A program made the translations under genes and the position numbers. Shown here in pieces: positions 1 to 9,469 of a stretch of DNA of 52,419 bases; within the stretch, counting starts at the first letter, position 1, and every line of letters starts with the position of its first letter. This stretch comes from Bacillota bacterium. Its GTDB lineage: Bacteria; Bacillota; Sulfobacillia; UBA3575; DUQP01. The stretch spans positions 1 through 52,419 of the forward strand of contig DUQP01000025.1 in assembly GCA_012837735.1 (NCBI GenBank), read 5' to 3'. Below the pieces are notes generated by a model, which saw nothing but the letters and a program-made list of their open reading frames with translations, had not been told where the DNA came from and searched no databases.

Positions 1-1576
1 GCACAAAAGGAGCCAACAAATTTTTGAACAATGGCGCCAAACCAACACTGGCCAGAATGGTCGTGGCCAGCAACCCCACCAACGTGATGGCAGCCAAGAC
101 CGGCATCGACTCTCGCCATGTACCACTGCGATAGGTAATACTCGTCAGACGCCCAATCCATTTCGCCCAGAAGACGACCGAAAAAGCGCTGCCAAAGATC
201 ACCAGCAAAAGCACCACCGGTTCTCTGGCGACCGCTTCAATGGCCAACCATTTACCAACCAAAACGCCAAACGGCGGCAGCAACATGCTCACCATGCCAA
301 AAACGGTAATCAGGCAGGTGAGCGGCATTTTGCGTAATAGGCCTTCCATCTCTTCGATGTTCTTTGTGCCGATCCCCAATTCGATATTGCCCACTGCTAG
401 AAACAGCAAAGCTTTTGACACCGCATGGAAGACCGTCAGAACCAAAGCCGCCGCAATCGCCAACGGGGTTCCCATGGCAGCAGCGCTGATGATCATGCCC
501 ATGTTGCCGATCGTCGAATAAGCCAGCACCTTTTTGGCATTCGGCTGGCTGATGGCGAGCCCGGCAGTGATGGCAAATGTAAAGGACGCCGCGACAGCAG
601 TCAACAGACCTACAGTAGTCCCGGAGACCATCGGCGCCAGACGGATCACCAAATAGACGGCTGCTTTCACCATGGTGCTGGAGTGCAAAAGCGCCGACAC
701 TGGCGTTGGTGCCACCATGGCGCCGACCAACCAGCTTTGGAACGGCATTTGCGCCGCCTTGGTGAAAGCCGCTAAAATCAGCAGCGCTAGTGGGAAAAGA
801 GGTATTGATTCCGCAACAAGCAGGGCACGCAGGGAAAGGGGCACGCCGGCGACTGCGCAGAAGACCAACGCCATCGCAAATGCCAACCCGCCCAGCAGGT
901 TCATCCAAAGAGCACGCAAGGCGTTTTTTCCCGCCAGTGCTGTGCGAGTGGAATTGATCAACAAAAAAGAAAAGAGCGTGGTGGTTTCCCAGAAAAAGAA
1001 CACCCACAACAGATTATCGCTGAGTACCAAACCATTCATAACTCCGAGAAAAGCCAGTAGGTAGAAAAAGAACGTTTGCGGCCGCACTTTCGTTTCGCCG
1101 GGGAGACTATTGTAGCGGTCAAGGTATGGCACGGCGTAGATCACGATCAATGAACCGACAAAGGCTACCAGCAGAGTGAAAAGGAATGAGAGACTGTCCA
1201 TGGCAAAGGCGGGCGTTTCCGTATTTTCAAGGCTCATCTCCACATAACTAAGGGCCACTACCTGCAGCACGGCTAGCACCACCGTGCCGGGGCTACGCAG
1301 GATGATGCCAATATAAAGGAAGTAGGCCAATAAGGCAAAGTCTGTCACCGCAATGATGGTGTGCCAGGACAATCCGGCTATGATCTCTGGCGGCGCATAG
1401 GTGAAAGGAATCTGATGGTAGGAAACTGCGGTCAAATATGCCAGCACGCCAACCGTCACCAGCACTGCCGCTAACCGCATCCCCCGGCGGGAGAAAAGGG
1501 CCAGCACACCCATCGCCACTGGCCCCATCACTAGCCCACCAGTCAACAGTCCAACCGTCAAAGCTTTCACCCCCAA
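1..1576 (-). CDS. Proton-translocating antiporter-like membrane subunit (NuoL/EchA type), 3' end cut by the window edge
   Basis: An open frame of about 525 codons runs off the left edge. The product is almost entirely hydrophobic with many membrane segments and belongs to the proton_antipo_M family (NuoL/NuoM, MrpA/D, EchA/HyfB). Seen directly are the key charged residues of the family: a Glu near residue 197 in 'FFFWETTTLFSFLLI', a Lys near 273 in 'FTKAAQMPFQSWL', and His and Lys near 298 and 304 in 'LLHSSTMVKAAVYL'. These line the proton path in complex I and in membrane-bound hydrogenases. The 'WETTTLFSFLL' wording is reminiscent of group 4 hydrogenase subunits, but partner genes lie outside the window, so complex I, Ech/Hyf hydrogenase and Mrp antiporter cannot be separated. 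The start is taken as TTG 1576, nine bases after GAGGA; GTG 1570 is an alternative. Confidence 0.85.
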   Translation of the reverse strand, partial: MGVKALTVGLLTGGLVMGPVAMGVLALFSRRGMRLAAVLVTVGVLAYLTAVSYHQIPFTYAPPEIIAGLSWHTIIAVTDFALLAYFLYIGIILRSPGTVVLAVLQVVALSYVEMSLENTETPAFAMDSLSFLFTLLVAFVGSLIVIYAVPYLDRYNSLPGETKVRPQTFFFYLLAFLGVMNGLVLSDNLLWVFFFWETTTLFSFLLINSTRTALAGKNALRALWMNLLGGLAFAMALVFCAVAGVPLSLRALLVAESIPLFPLALLILAAFTKAAQMPFQSWLVGAMVAPTPVSALLHSSTMVKAAVYLVIRLAPMVSGTTVGLLTAVAASFTFAITAGLAISQPNAKKVLAYSTIGNMGMIISAAAMGTPLAIAAALVLTVFHAVSKALLFLAVGNIELGIGTKNIEEMEGLLRKMPLTCLITVFGMVSMLLPPFGVLVGKWLAIEAVAREPVVLLLVIFGSAFSVVFWAKWIGRLTSITYRSGTWRESMPVLAAITLVGLLATTILASVGLAPLFKNLLAPFV

Positions 1577-1622
1577 GCATAGCATTCCTCAAGGGCAAAA
1601 GCTTACTCAGACGGTGAAAAAA

Positions 1623-2513
1623 CTACGTCGCTTTTCTCACCGACACTTGCGCCAACTGTTCGTAAAATTGAATTATGCCGCCATGATCATCTTTTTCTTT
1701 CCCAGCCACTCTCAAGGCCTGCATTATTTCCATCACCTGACTGCTGAGCGGTACCGGCACACCAATGGCACGGGCTGTGTCCAAAGCGTTCTGCAGATCC
1801 TTGATATGCAATTCAATCCGGAAACCCGGTTTGAAATCTCCGCTCAACACCAGCGGCATTTTGGCGTCCAAAACGGTACTCCCCGCCAGTCCCCCCCGGA
1901 TGGCCTGAAAAACCACTTCCGGGTCAACGCCGGCTTTGGTGGCCAGGACAAATGCCTCTGACATGGCCGCAATGTTGAGAGCAACGATAATCTGGTTGGC
2001 CAGCTTGGCCACATTGCCGCTACCCACTTCCCCCACTCTCACCACAGAAGATCCCATTACCGACAGAATATCCCGCACCTGCGCGCAGGCCTCTGGCGGC
2101 CCACCGACCATAATTGCCAGTGTCCCGTCGATTGCTTTCGGTTCTCCGCCGCTGACCGGTGCGTCCAGCATCACCACACCCTGTTCCAGGGCTCGCGCCG
2201 CCACCTCCCGCGCCACAAGCGGTGCTATGGAGCTCATGTCAACGATAATCGTGCCAGCACTGGCCCCTTCCAACACCCCGTTTTTGCCCAAAATTACCTC
2301 CTGAACCTGGGGGGAGTTGGGCAACATAGTCAGCACCACCGCCACATTTTCAGCCACCTCCCGGGGGGTGAAACACTCATGGGCGCCCTGGTCTACCAGC
2401 TCCCGGACCGCCGCCCGGTTTAAATCGTGCACCCATAGCTGATAACCGGCCTTAAGCAGGTTTTTTGCCATTGGTTTACCCATGATGCCCAAACCAATAA
2501 ACCCTATTTTCAA
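1623..2513 (-). CDS. garR: 2-hydroxy-3-oxopropionate reductase / 3-hydroxyisobutyrate dehydrogenase family
   Basis: NAD(P)-dependent beta-hydroxyacid dehydrogenase of about 296 residues, the normal family length. The N-terminal Rossmann motif 'GFIGLGIMGKPMAKNL' is intact, followed by the substrate-binding 'DAPVSGGEPKA' and the catalytic-lysine segment 'GSGNVAKLANQ' near residue 170, then the all-helical C-terminal domain. Tartronate semialdehyde reductase (GarR/GlxR) is the best guess because of the overall wording; 3-hydroxyisobutyrate and related acids are also possible substrates and sequence reading cannot decide. TTG 2513 is preferred as start because AGGGG sits nine bases upstream and it gives the usual 'MKIGFIG' beginning; TTG 2519 is in frame too. 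The antiporter-like gene follows 46 bases downstream on the same strand, perhaps co-transcribed, though no functional link is evident. Confidence 0.85.
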   Translation of the reverse strand: MKIGFIGLGIMGKPMAKNLLKAGYQLWVHDLNRAAVRELVDQGAHECFTPREVAENVAVVLTMLPNSPQVQEVILGKNGVLEGASAGTIIVDMSSIAPLVAREVAARALEQGVVMLDAPVSGGEPKAIDGTLAIMVGGPPEACAQVRDILSVMGSSVVRVGEVGSGNVAKLANQIIVALNIAAMSEAFVLATKAGVDPEVVFQAIRGGLAGSTVLDAKMPLVLSGDFKPGFRIELHIKDLQNALDTARAIGVPVPLSSQVMEIMQALRVAGKEKDDHGGIIQFYEQLAQVSVRKAT

Positions 2514-2553
2514 CAGCAACCACCCCTTTGGCAGTAATCAGGCAATAACGAAA

Positions 2554-2582
2554 ATTCTATTCTGTAAGAGGCGTTCCTCCAA
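2554..2582 (-). promoter_or_regulatory. Candidate sigma-A promoter for the hydroxyacid dehydrogenase gene
   Basis: On the minus strand TTGGAG (2577-2582) and TAGAAT (2554-2559) are separated by 17 bases and lie about 40 bases upstream of the start codon. The -10 matches consensus at five of six positions and the -35 at four. Inferred only from spacing and similarity. Confidence 0.35.
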
Positions 2583-2664
2583 ACGCGGCGAAAGAATTGC
2601 ACCAGGCTATTGTATTATTTGGCAGGAAATCCGGCTTGCTAGTGACAAGAAGGGGGGCGATCTG

Positions 2665-2988
2665 GTGATCGAACGGCCGTATACATTTAACCAATCGGAA
2701 ACGAAGCTGATTGAACGCCTGGTAAACGACCAAAATGTGAACATTAACCATATTATCTTGCCAAAGGGTGAATGTGTACCGGAGCACTATTCCAATTCGC
2801 ATGTGCATTTGATTATTGTGCAGGGCACCATGGATCTGCAACTTGACGATCAGCCCAAAACCCAATATCGGAAAGGACATATCATCGGCGTGCCATTCCA
2901 AACAAAGATGAACATATGTAATACCCAGGAAGCACTTCTGGAGTTCTTCGTGATCAAAGCACCCCACCCGCGCGCTATGAAAAAATAA
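2665..2988 (+). CDS. Small single-domain cupin protein
   Basis: A protein of 107 residues with one cupin fold. It shows the first cupin box around 'EHYSNSHVHLIIVQGTMDLQL', with the Gly-x-Met-Asp turn typical of the barrel, and a second box around 'YRKGHIIGVPFQTKMNI'. The metal-ligand pattern is incomplete compared with classical metal cupins: two His are present in box one, but the usual His of box two is not obvious. A metal-poor or sensing role is therefore as likely as catalysis, and the substrate is unknown. GTG 2665 is chosen because AGGGGGG lies seven bases upstream; a longer in-frame start at 2482 would reach back across the dehydrogenase gene and has no ribosome-binding site. The gene is transcribed alone, and its end overlaps the U-tract of the opposing tRNA-Arg terminator. 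Confidence 0.7.
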   Translation: MIERPYTFNQSETKLIERLVNDQNVNINHIILPKGECVPEHYSNSHVHLIIVQGTMDLQLDDQPKTQYRKGHIIGVPFQTKMNICNTQEALLEFFVIKAPHPRAMKK

Positions 2989-3010
2989 AAACCCTTGCTC
3001 CGGCAAGGGT
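2980..3010 (-). terminator. Rho-independent terminator of tRNA-Arg
   Basis: On the minus strand an 8-bp perfect stem (ACCCTTGC/GCAAGGGT) with a 4-base loop is followed by TTTTTATTTTTT. The plus strand has the same stem but no T-run, so strong termination is expected only for the tRNA transcript. Confidence 0.85.
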
Positions 3011-3019
3011 CAAAATTCA

Positions 3020-3096
3020 TGGTGCGCCGTGGAGGATTTGAACCCCCGGCCTACTGATCCGTAGTCAGTCGCTCTATTCCGCTGAGCTAACGGCGC
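3020..3096 (-). tRNA. tRNA-Arg (anticodon ACG)
   Basis: A complete cloverleaf can be folded on the minus strand: acceptor GCGCCGT/ACGGCGC, D-arm GCTC...GAGC, anticodon stem ACTGA/TCAGT with loop CTACGGA (anticodon ACG, normally deaminated to ICG to read CGN codons), and T-arm with TTCAAAT. The discriminator base is A and the 3' CCA is encoded. The gene appears to be transcribed alone between its own promoter and terminator. Confidence 0.97.
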
Positions 3097-3111
3097 ACGT
3101 AAGCATAAATT

Positions 3112-3140
3112 ATAATAACATACGACCCAAGCGAATGCAA
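3112..3140 (-). promoter_or_regulatory. Candidate promoter of tRNA-Arg
   Basis: On the minus strand TTGCAT (3135-3140), a 17-base spacer and TATTAT (3112-3117) lie just upstream of the tRNA 5' end. A perfect TATAAT overlaps the region shifted by a few bases but lacks a well-spaced -35. Confidence 0.45.
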
Positions 3141-3191
3141 GGAAGATGCCCTTCATAGGTTTTTGTAAAGGCCAATTTTGGAGGGTAAACA

Positions 3192-4550
3192 GTGCTATAC
3201 ACCGTGCGTTCCGGCGACACTCTTTTTTCCCTTGCGCGCCACTTTGGCATCCCATTGCGCGATTTGTTGGCCGCCAACCCCCAAATTGATGACCCTGATC
3301 AAATCTTCCCCGGACAGACGATTTTGATTCCCAGCGCCCCCAAGCCAGGCAGTCCATCGCAATATGTGGTGCGGCCCGGCGATACGATGGCCCGCATTGC
3401 CCACCGCCTGGGCATCAATCTGGTCTCCTTACTGGCCGCAAACCCGCCGGTAGAAAACCCCAACTTCATCCTGCCCGGGCAGCTCATCAACATTCCGGCC
3501 AATCCCCTTGCGCAATACGTCCCGCAACCCGTCGATACCCTCTTCCTGATAGCGCACAAGTTTGGGGTCTCCGTACAGGATTTAATCTCGGCAAATCCGC
3601 AGGTACTGACCCATCCGCTACCTGGACAAGTGTTGGTCATCCCCCGCCCGCCTGGTCCGAACCGGATTGTATCAGTGGCGGCCGAATATGGATACCAAGA
3701 TCTACGAGCGGATATCACTACTTTGCTGGCCACCTATCCTTTTTTGTCGCAACAAGTAATCGGATACTCCGTGCTGGGCAGACCCATCCCAGCGGTTAAG
3801 CTCGGGCAGGGTCCCCATCAAGTCTGCTACTGTGCCAGTTTTCATGCCAATGAATGGATCATGACACCGGTGTTAATGCGCTTTGTTGAGGACTATGCGC
3901 GGGCTTACCGGCGTCTGGTACCCCTGCACAATGCCAACGTACGCGATTTATTTCAATCCACCACAATCTGGGTGGTACCAATGGTCAATCCCGATGGTGT
4001 GGAACTTGTCCAGCAGGGGATCACCCCTGGCCACCCTTATTTCGAAGCAGTCATTGCCATGAACGCCGGATCCCGTAATTTCGACACCTGGAAAGCCAAC
4101 ATCCGGGGCGTTGATTTGAACGACCAATTCCCGGCCAATTGGGCGGCCGAAAAAGCGCGTGGCCGCCCAGAGCCCGCTCCGCGCGACCACTCAGGTCCAC
4201 GCCCTCTTTCCGAGCCAGAAGCGGTGGCGCTGGCGGAACTAACCCGCAGACAGGATTTTCAACTCGTGATTGCCTTCCACACCCAGGGTGAAGTGATATT
4301 CTGGGGCTATCGCGACTTGGCCCCACCCGAATCCGAGGAAATCGCGGCCCGCATGGCCGCTCGCAGCGGGTACACTGCGGTCCGCAATGCCGGCAGTGAC
4401 GCCGGCTACAAAGACTGGTTCATCCAGGAGTGGCGCCGGCCAGGTTTCACCGTGGAGGGAGGGCGCGGGATCAATCCGCTGCCCATCACCCATTTCCCCA
4501 AAATCTACGCAGATGTCCTGCCGGTCATGCTTTGCGCTGCTCAGCCTTGA
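3192..4550 (+). CDS. Triple-LysM zinc carboxypeptidase of family M14 (gamma-D-glutamyl-diamino acid endopeptidase type)
   Basis: A 452-residue peptidoglycan-binding peptidase. Three LysM repeats occupy about residues 2-47, 58-102 and 109-151, each with the family's 'GDT/VDT' start, an Asn-Pro centre and a 'PGQ...IP' ending. Residues 155-450 form an M14 metallopeptidase: zinc ligands H218 and E221 in 'SFHANEW', H363 in 'AFHTQGE', the substrate-binding 'NIRGVDLN', and the general base E422 in 'TVEGG'. Bacillus proteins of this build cut the gamma-D-Glu to meso-diaminopimelate bond of cell-wall peptides during sporulation or germination. No signal peptide is visible, so it may act in the mother cell/forespore or leave by a non-classical route. 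GTG 3192 follows a strong TTGGAGGG site. Confidence 0.9.
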   Translation: MLYTVRSGDTLFSLARHFGIPLRDLLAANPQIDDPDQIFPGQTILIPSAPKPGSPSQYVVRPGDTMARIAHRLGINLVSLLAANPPVENPNFILPGQLINIPANPLAQYVPQPVDTLFLIAHKFGVSVQDLISANPQVLTHPLPGQVLVIPRPPGPNRIVSVAAEYGYQDLRADITTLLATYPFLSQQVIGYSVLGRPIPAVKLGQGPHQVCYCASFHANEWIMTPVLMRFVEDYARAYRRLVPLHNANVRDLFQSTTIWVVPMVNPDGVELVQQGITPGHPYFEAVIAMNAGSRNFDTWKANIRGVDLNDQFPANWAAEKARGRPEPAPRDHSGPRPLSEPEAVALAELTRRQDFQLVIAFHTQGEVIFWGYRDLAPPESEEIAARMAARSGYTAVRNAGSDAGYKDWFIQEWRRPGFTVEGGRGINPLPITHFPKIYADVLPVMLCAAQP

Positions 4551-4580
4551 GAAAGAGACTGGCCTCTGCCAGGAACACCA

Positions 4581-4618
4581 CAAAAATATGTTCAGGCGAG
4601 TACTAACGTACCCGCCTG
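4581..4618 (-). terminator. Probable terminator of tRNA-Ser(GCU)
   Basis: On the minus strand a CAGGCG...CGCCTG stem extended by GTAC/GTAC (one mismatch) around a 4-base loop is followed by AACATATTTTTG. The T-run is a few bases off the stem, so efficiency is uncertain. Confidence 0.45.
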
Positions 4619-4642
4619 TCAAAGAAACAGCTAAAATTTTAA

Positions 4643-4736
4643 TGGCGGAGGAAGAGGGATTCGAACCCTCGCTGGAGCACACGCCCCACTAGCAGTTTAG
4701 CAAACTGCCCCCTTCGGCCAACTTGGGTATTCCTCC
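4643..4736 (-). tRNA. tRNA-Ser (anticodon GCT)
   Basis: A minus-strand class II tRNA with acceptor GGAGGAA/TTCCTCC, anticodon stem GCAGT/ACTGC, loop TTGCTAA (anticodon GCU, reads AGC/AGU) and a long variable arm. The T-arm carries TTCGAAT, the discriminator is G and CCA is encoded. It is the cognate tRNA expected for the candidate AGC specifier of the T-box near 12.4 kb. Confidence 0.97.
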
Positions 4737-4850
4737 ACCTAATCTTACTGTAGCGTGTTGTTTCATGGTATCATAGAAAGGGCGTTTTCGCAAGTAGGCT
4801 GGCATCCGGCAACCAAAGCGCGCCTTAAACCTTCGCACAGGAGTATTCAT

Positions 4851-5555
4851 ATGAGACAATATCACTCACAAATCAGTGGCGTCGTCGTATGCTCTTTTGC
4901 TTATTTTTTGATCAGTATCCCGACATTCATGCTCACCGACCACGTTTTGCACTTAGCGCTGGTCTGGAATCTCTTTTTAGCAGTTTTGCCTTTGCTGTTT
5001 GCTGCTCTGGTTAATCAGGCCGTGGCGAAGGCAAAAAAAGCAGTGTTTGGCCTGTTATGGTTGCTGTTCTTTCCTAATGCCCTGTATATGATCACAGACT
5101 TCATCCACATCAGCAGATTAACTTATTATTCCCGCGTTGATCAATATTGGCTTTCGCAGGTGGTGTACTCGACGGATATCATCATCTGGCTGAAACTGGT
5201 GCATATCGGCTTGGGCGCCCTTTTGGGCACTCTGGCCGGTCTGCTCTCGCTTTATATCATCCATCAATTGTTGCTAAAAAAAAGCAGGCCGGCCGTCGCC
5301 GGCCTAGCCATCGTCGCCTCCTGTGTCTTGGCCGGATACGGCATCTTCATCGGCAGATTTCTGCGCCTCAACTCATGGGACATTTTCCGGCCAGTGCGGT
5401 TGTGCTCGCAACTGATCAACCACACGGATGGATTTGCCGTCCTGTACACAGCACTGTTTGCCGCTTACATCTTGGCGGCCTATGGCGTGTTTTTTGTGTT
5501 ATTTCATCGCAAAGGCACTGAACCGGAGTCCAGTGCCACAGATCCAAAGCAATAA
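4851..5555 (+). CDS. DUF1361 family integral membrane protein
   Basis: A 234-residue protein with about six to seven hydrophobic segments and a long conserved centre containing 'WLLFFPNALYMITDFIHI', which is characteristic of DUF1361 proteins. A short hydrophilic tail ends the protein. The biochemical function of the family is not established. ATG 4851 is chosen because AGGAG stands seven to eight bases upstream; an in-frame extension to 4755 adds a non-hydrophobic leader without a ribosome-binding site. The gene sits alone on the plus strand between two tRNA-Ser genes of the opposite strand, so its 3' end converges on the second tRNA with only two bases between them. Confidence 0.8.
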   Translation: MRQYHSQISGVVVCSFAYFLISIPTFMLTDHVLHLALVWNLFLAVLPLLFAALVNQAVAKAKKAVFGLLWLLFFPNALYMITDFIHISRLTYYSRVDQYWLSQVVYSTDIIIWLKLVHIGLGALLGTLAGLLSLYIIHQLLLKKSRPAVAGLAIVASCVLAGYGIFIGRFLRLNSWDIFRPVRLCSQLINHTDGFAVLYTALFAAYILAAYGVFFVLFHRKGTEPESSATDPKQ

Positions 5556-5557
5556 TC

Positions 5558-5642
5558 TGGCGGAGGGAGTGGGACTCGAACCCACAAGCCCAAAGGGCGC
5601 CGGTTTTCAAGACCGGTCCGTTACCAATTACGGTATCCCTCC
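5558..5642 (-). tRNA. tRNA-Ser (anticodon TGA)
   Basis: A minus-strand class II tRNA: acceptor GGAGGGA/TCCCTCC, anticodon stem CCGGT/ACCGG with loop CTTGAAA (anticodon UGA, reads UCN codons), variable arm built on GCCC/GGGC, T-arm with TTCGAGT, discriminator G and encoded CCA. The D-arm (CCGT/ACGG around an AATTGGTA loop) is compact for a serine tRNA. It lies 60 bases beyond the stop codon of serS on the same strand, so it may share that transcript. Confidence 0.95.
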
Positions 5643-5702
5643 AATCACATCTAGCCGCATTATAACATCAAATTTGCGCTCCGCCAAGCGCAGTACTGAG
5701 TA

Positions 5703-8052
<2,350 letters not shown>

Positions 8053-8056
<4 letters not shown>

Positions 8057-8598
8057 TCCATTTCCCCCAACAGGTGGTAATAAAAGGCGGTCAAAGCGGC
8101 TTCTTCCACCAGTTCGGCCATCAGCACCGCCCGTTCCAAATCCGCCGCCCATGTCAACACCCCATGGTCCTGCAGCAAAAGAACTCCCTGCACGCTCGCC
8201 ACGCACTCAACCACCGCCTCAGCCAGCTGATCTGAGCCCGGCTGACAGGCAGGAACCAAGCCGATCCTGCCAGTAATTTGCTTGCTTTCTGGTGTCAGGG
8301 CGGGAATCGTTTTCCCCCGGCAAGCAAAAGCGGTCGCACACGGCGAGTGGGTATGGACAACCGCTCCGATCTCATCCCCACACCGATACAGCGCCCGATG
8401 CAACGGCAGCTCAGACGAGGGACGGCCCGTACCGGGATAGCGTACTATATCCGTTGCCTTCAGACAGGCCTTGCCGCGTCCGGCCGGCGTGATCCAGATC
8501 ACATCCCCCTGGCGAACGCTCAGATTACCCCCGAAACCTCCCAGTATTCCGCGCTGCCAGAGATGACGGCAGGCAGCAACTAAGGCATTTGCCGGCAA
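8053..8598 (-). CDS. Class II aldolase/adducin family protein, probably acting on the MtnA product
   Basis: A 181-residue class II aldolase-fold protein. Metal ligands H82 and H84 ('VVHTHSPCATAF') and H145 ('LLQDHGVL') are present, and E63 ('SSELPLH') sits 19 residues before the first His. This Glu-His-His-His spacing is the same as in L-fuculose-phosphate aldolase. The family also contains methylthioribulose-1-phosphate dehydratase (MtnB). Lying between mtnP and mtnA, the protein most likely handles 5-methylthioribulose-1-phosphate or 5-deoxyribulose-1-phosphate. Either retro-aldol cleavage (as in Ald2, giving dihydroxyacetone phosphate plus an aldehyde) or dehydration is possible. The aldolase route is favoured by the Glu position and by the absence of mtnC/D-like genes here. 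TTG 8598 is eight bases after GGGAGG; GTG 8607 is too close to that site. Confidence 0.8.
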
Positions 8599-8613
8599 TC
8601 GCCGCACCTCCCA

Positions 8614-9408
8614 CTAAAATTCCGGGACGGCCTGCCCACAATCACAATGCCGGTCTACCGGCATGGCCTGCACTACCGCTGCCAACAAATCGCGCAACCG
8701 CTCAATATTGCTGGAGAACACTTCCAATACCGCCTCGTGGCTGACGGGCGCGATATCCGCCCTGCCTTCTAAACCGGCATCGTAGTCCGTGATCAATGAA
8801 ATGTTGGCATAACACATGTTGAGCTCACGGGCCAGCACGCATTCCGGGTATTGCGTCATGTTGATGACTTCCCAACCCATGTTGTGGAACCAACGGCTCT
8901 CGGCCCGGGTCGAAAACCGGGGCCCCTGGATAACCACCACTGTGCCCGTTTTGTGCGTGACCAGCTGCAGATCCTGGGCCGCTTTAATGATCACCTGGCG
9001 CATTTCTGCGCAGTAGGGATCCGCAAACGTGATATGCGTAGTATTAGGTCCATCCAGGAATGTATCCCGGCGGCCGCTCGTACGGTCCACCAGTTGATCG
9101 GCAATCACAAAATCCCCCGGCTGCACGTGTGGCTGCAGACTCCCCGCGGCACATGGAGCGATAATGCGAGTGACTCCTAGTTGCTTCATTGCCCACAGGT
9201 TTGCCCGGTACGGAATCATGTGGGGAGGAAAGCGGTGGTCCTTGCCGTGCCTGGGCAAAAAAGCCACTCTTTTCCCACCCATTTCCCCCAAGGCAATCCG
9301 CTCGCTGGGAGCCCCATAAGGAGTCTCAACCCAAACCTCTTCTTTTTCCTCCAAAAGACTATAAAAACCCGAGCCACCGAAAATGCCAATCTCGGCCTGC
9401 CTCGCCAC
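8614..9408 (-). CDS. mtnP: S-methyl-5'-thioadenosine phosphorylase
   Basis: A 264-residue trimeric-type nucleoside phosphorylase. Family landmarks in order: 'IGIFGGSGFY' at the N-terminus, the phosphate-site 'LPRHGKDHRFPPHMIPYRAN', 'APCAAGSL', 'VVVIQGPRFSTRAESRWF', and the base-site 'SLITDYDAGLEG'. These match methylthioadenosine phosphorylase better than purine nucleoside phosphorylase. The reaction releases adenine and 5-methylthioribose-1-phosphate, which MtnA takes next; 5'-deoxyadenosine is a known alternative substrate. GTG 9408 is preceded by AAGGGGG at a workable distance; the frame is open further upstream but would read through the serA terminator. It is the first gene of the leftward set that continues through the aldolase, mtnA and serS. 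Confidence 0.95.
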   Translation of the reverse strand: MARQAEIGIFGGSGFYSLLEEKEEVWVETPYGAPSERIALGEMGGKRVAFLPRHGKDHRFPPHMIPYRANLWAMKQLGVTRIIAPCAAGSLQPHVQPGDFVIADQLVDRTSGRRDTFLDGPNTTHITFADPYCAEMRQVIIKAAQDLQLVTHKTGTVVVIQGPRFSTRAESRWFHNMGWEVINMTQYPECVLARELNMCYANISLITDYDAGLEGRADIAPVSHEAVLEVFSSNIERLRDLLAAVVQAMPVDRHCDCGQAVPEF

Positions 9409-9440
9409 TACCGCAAACCCCCTTGCCTGAATATGACAAA

Positions 9441-9462
9441 GGCCGCCCGGCGCCGGGCAGCC
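9441..9462 (-). terminator. Terminator at the end of serA
   Basis: On the minus strand a very GC-rich stem (GGCTGCCCGG/CCGGGCGGCC region with almost no loop) is followed by TTTGTCATATT. It lies between the serA stop codon and mtnP. The short T-run may allow some read-through into mtnP. Confidence 0.6.
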
Positions 9463-9469
9463 TGCCAAA

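Noticed and set aside
252-1007. A 251-codon minus-strand frame with many His, Arg and Gly residues
   Set aside because: It is a shadow of the antiporter-like gene read in another frame on the same strand. The true frame is open to the window edge and encodes coherent membrane helices with family motifs.
1293-1598. A 101-codon minus-strand frame at the beginning of the antiporter-like gene
   Set aside because: It overlaps the real N-terminus in another frame, has implausible composition and carries no recognisable motif.
2482-2664. An N-terminal extension of the cupin protein
   Set aside because: It would overlap the opposing dehydrogenase gene and its promoter. The GTG at 2665 has an excellent ribosome-binding site and fits one cupin domain.
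5558-5642. Selenocysteine tRNA considered for the long-variable-arm tRNA
   Set aside because: The anticodon loop is CTTGAAA, giving UGA (serine) rather than UCA, and the acceptor stem has the normal 7 base pairs.
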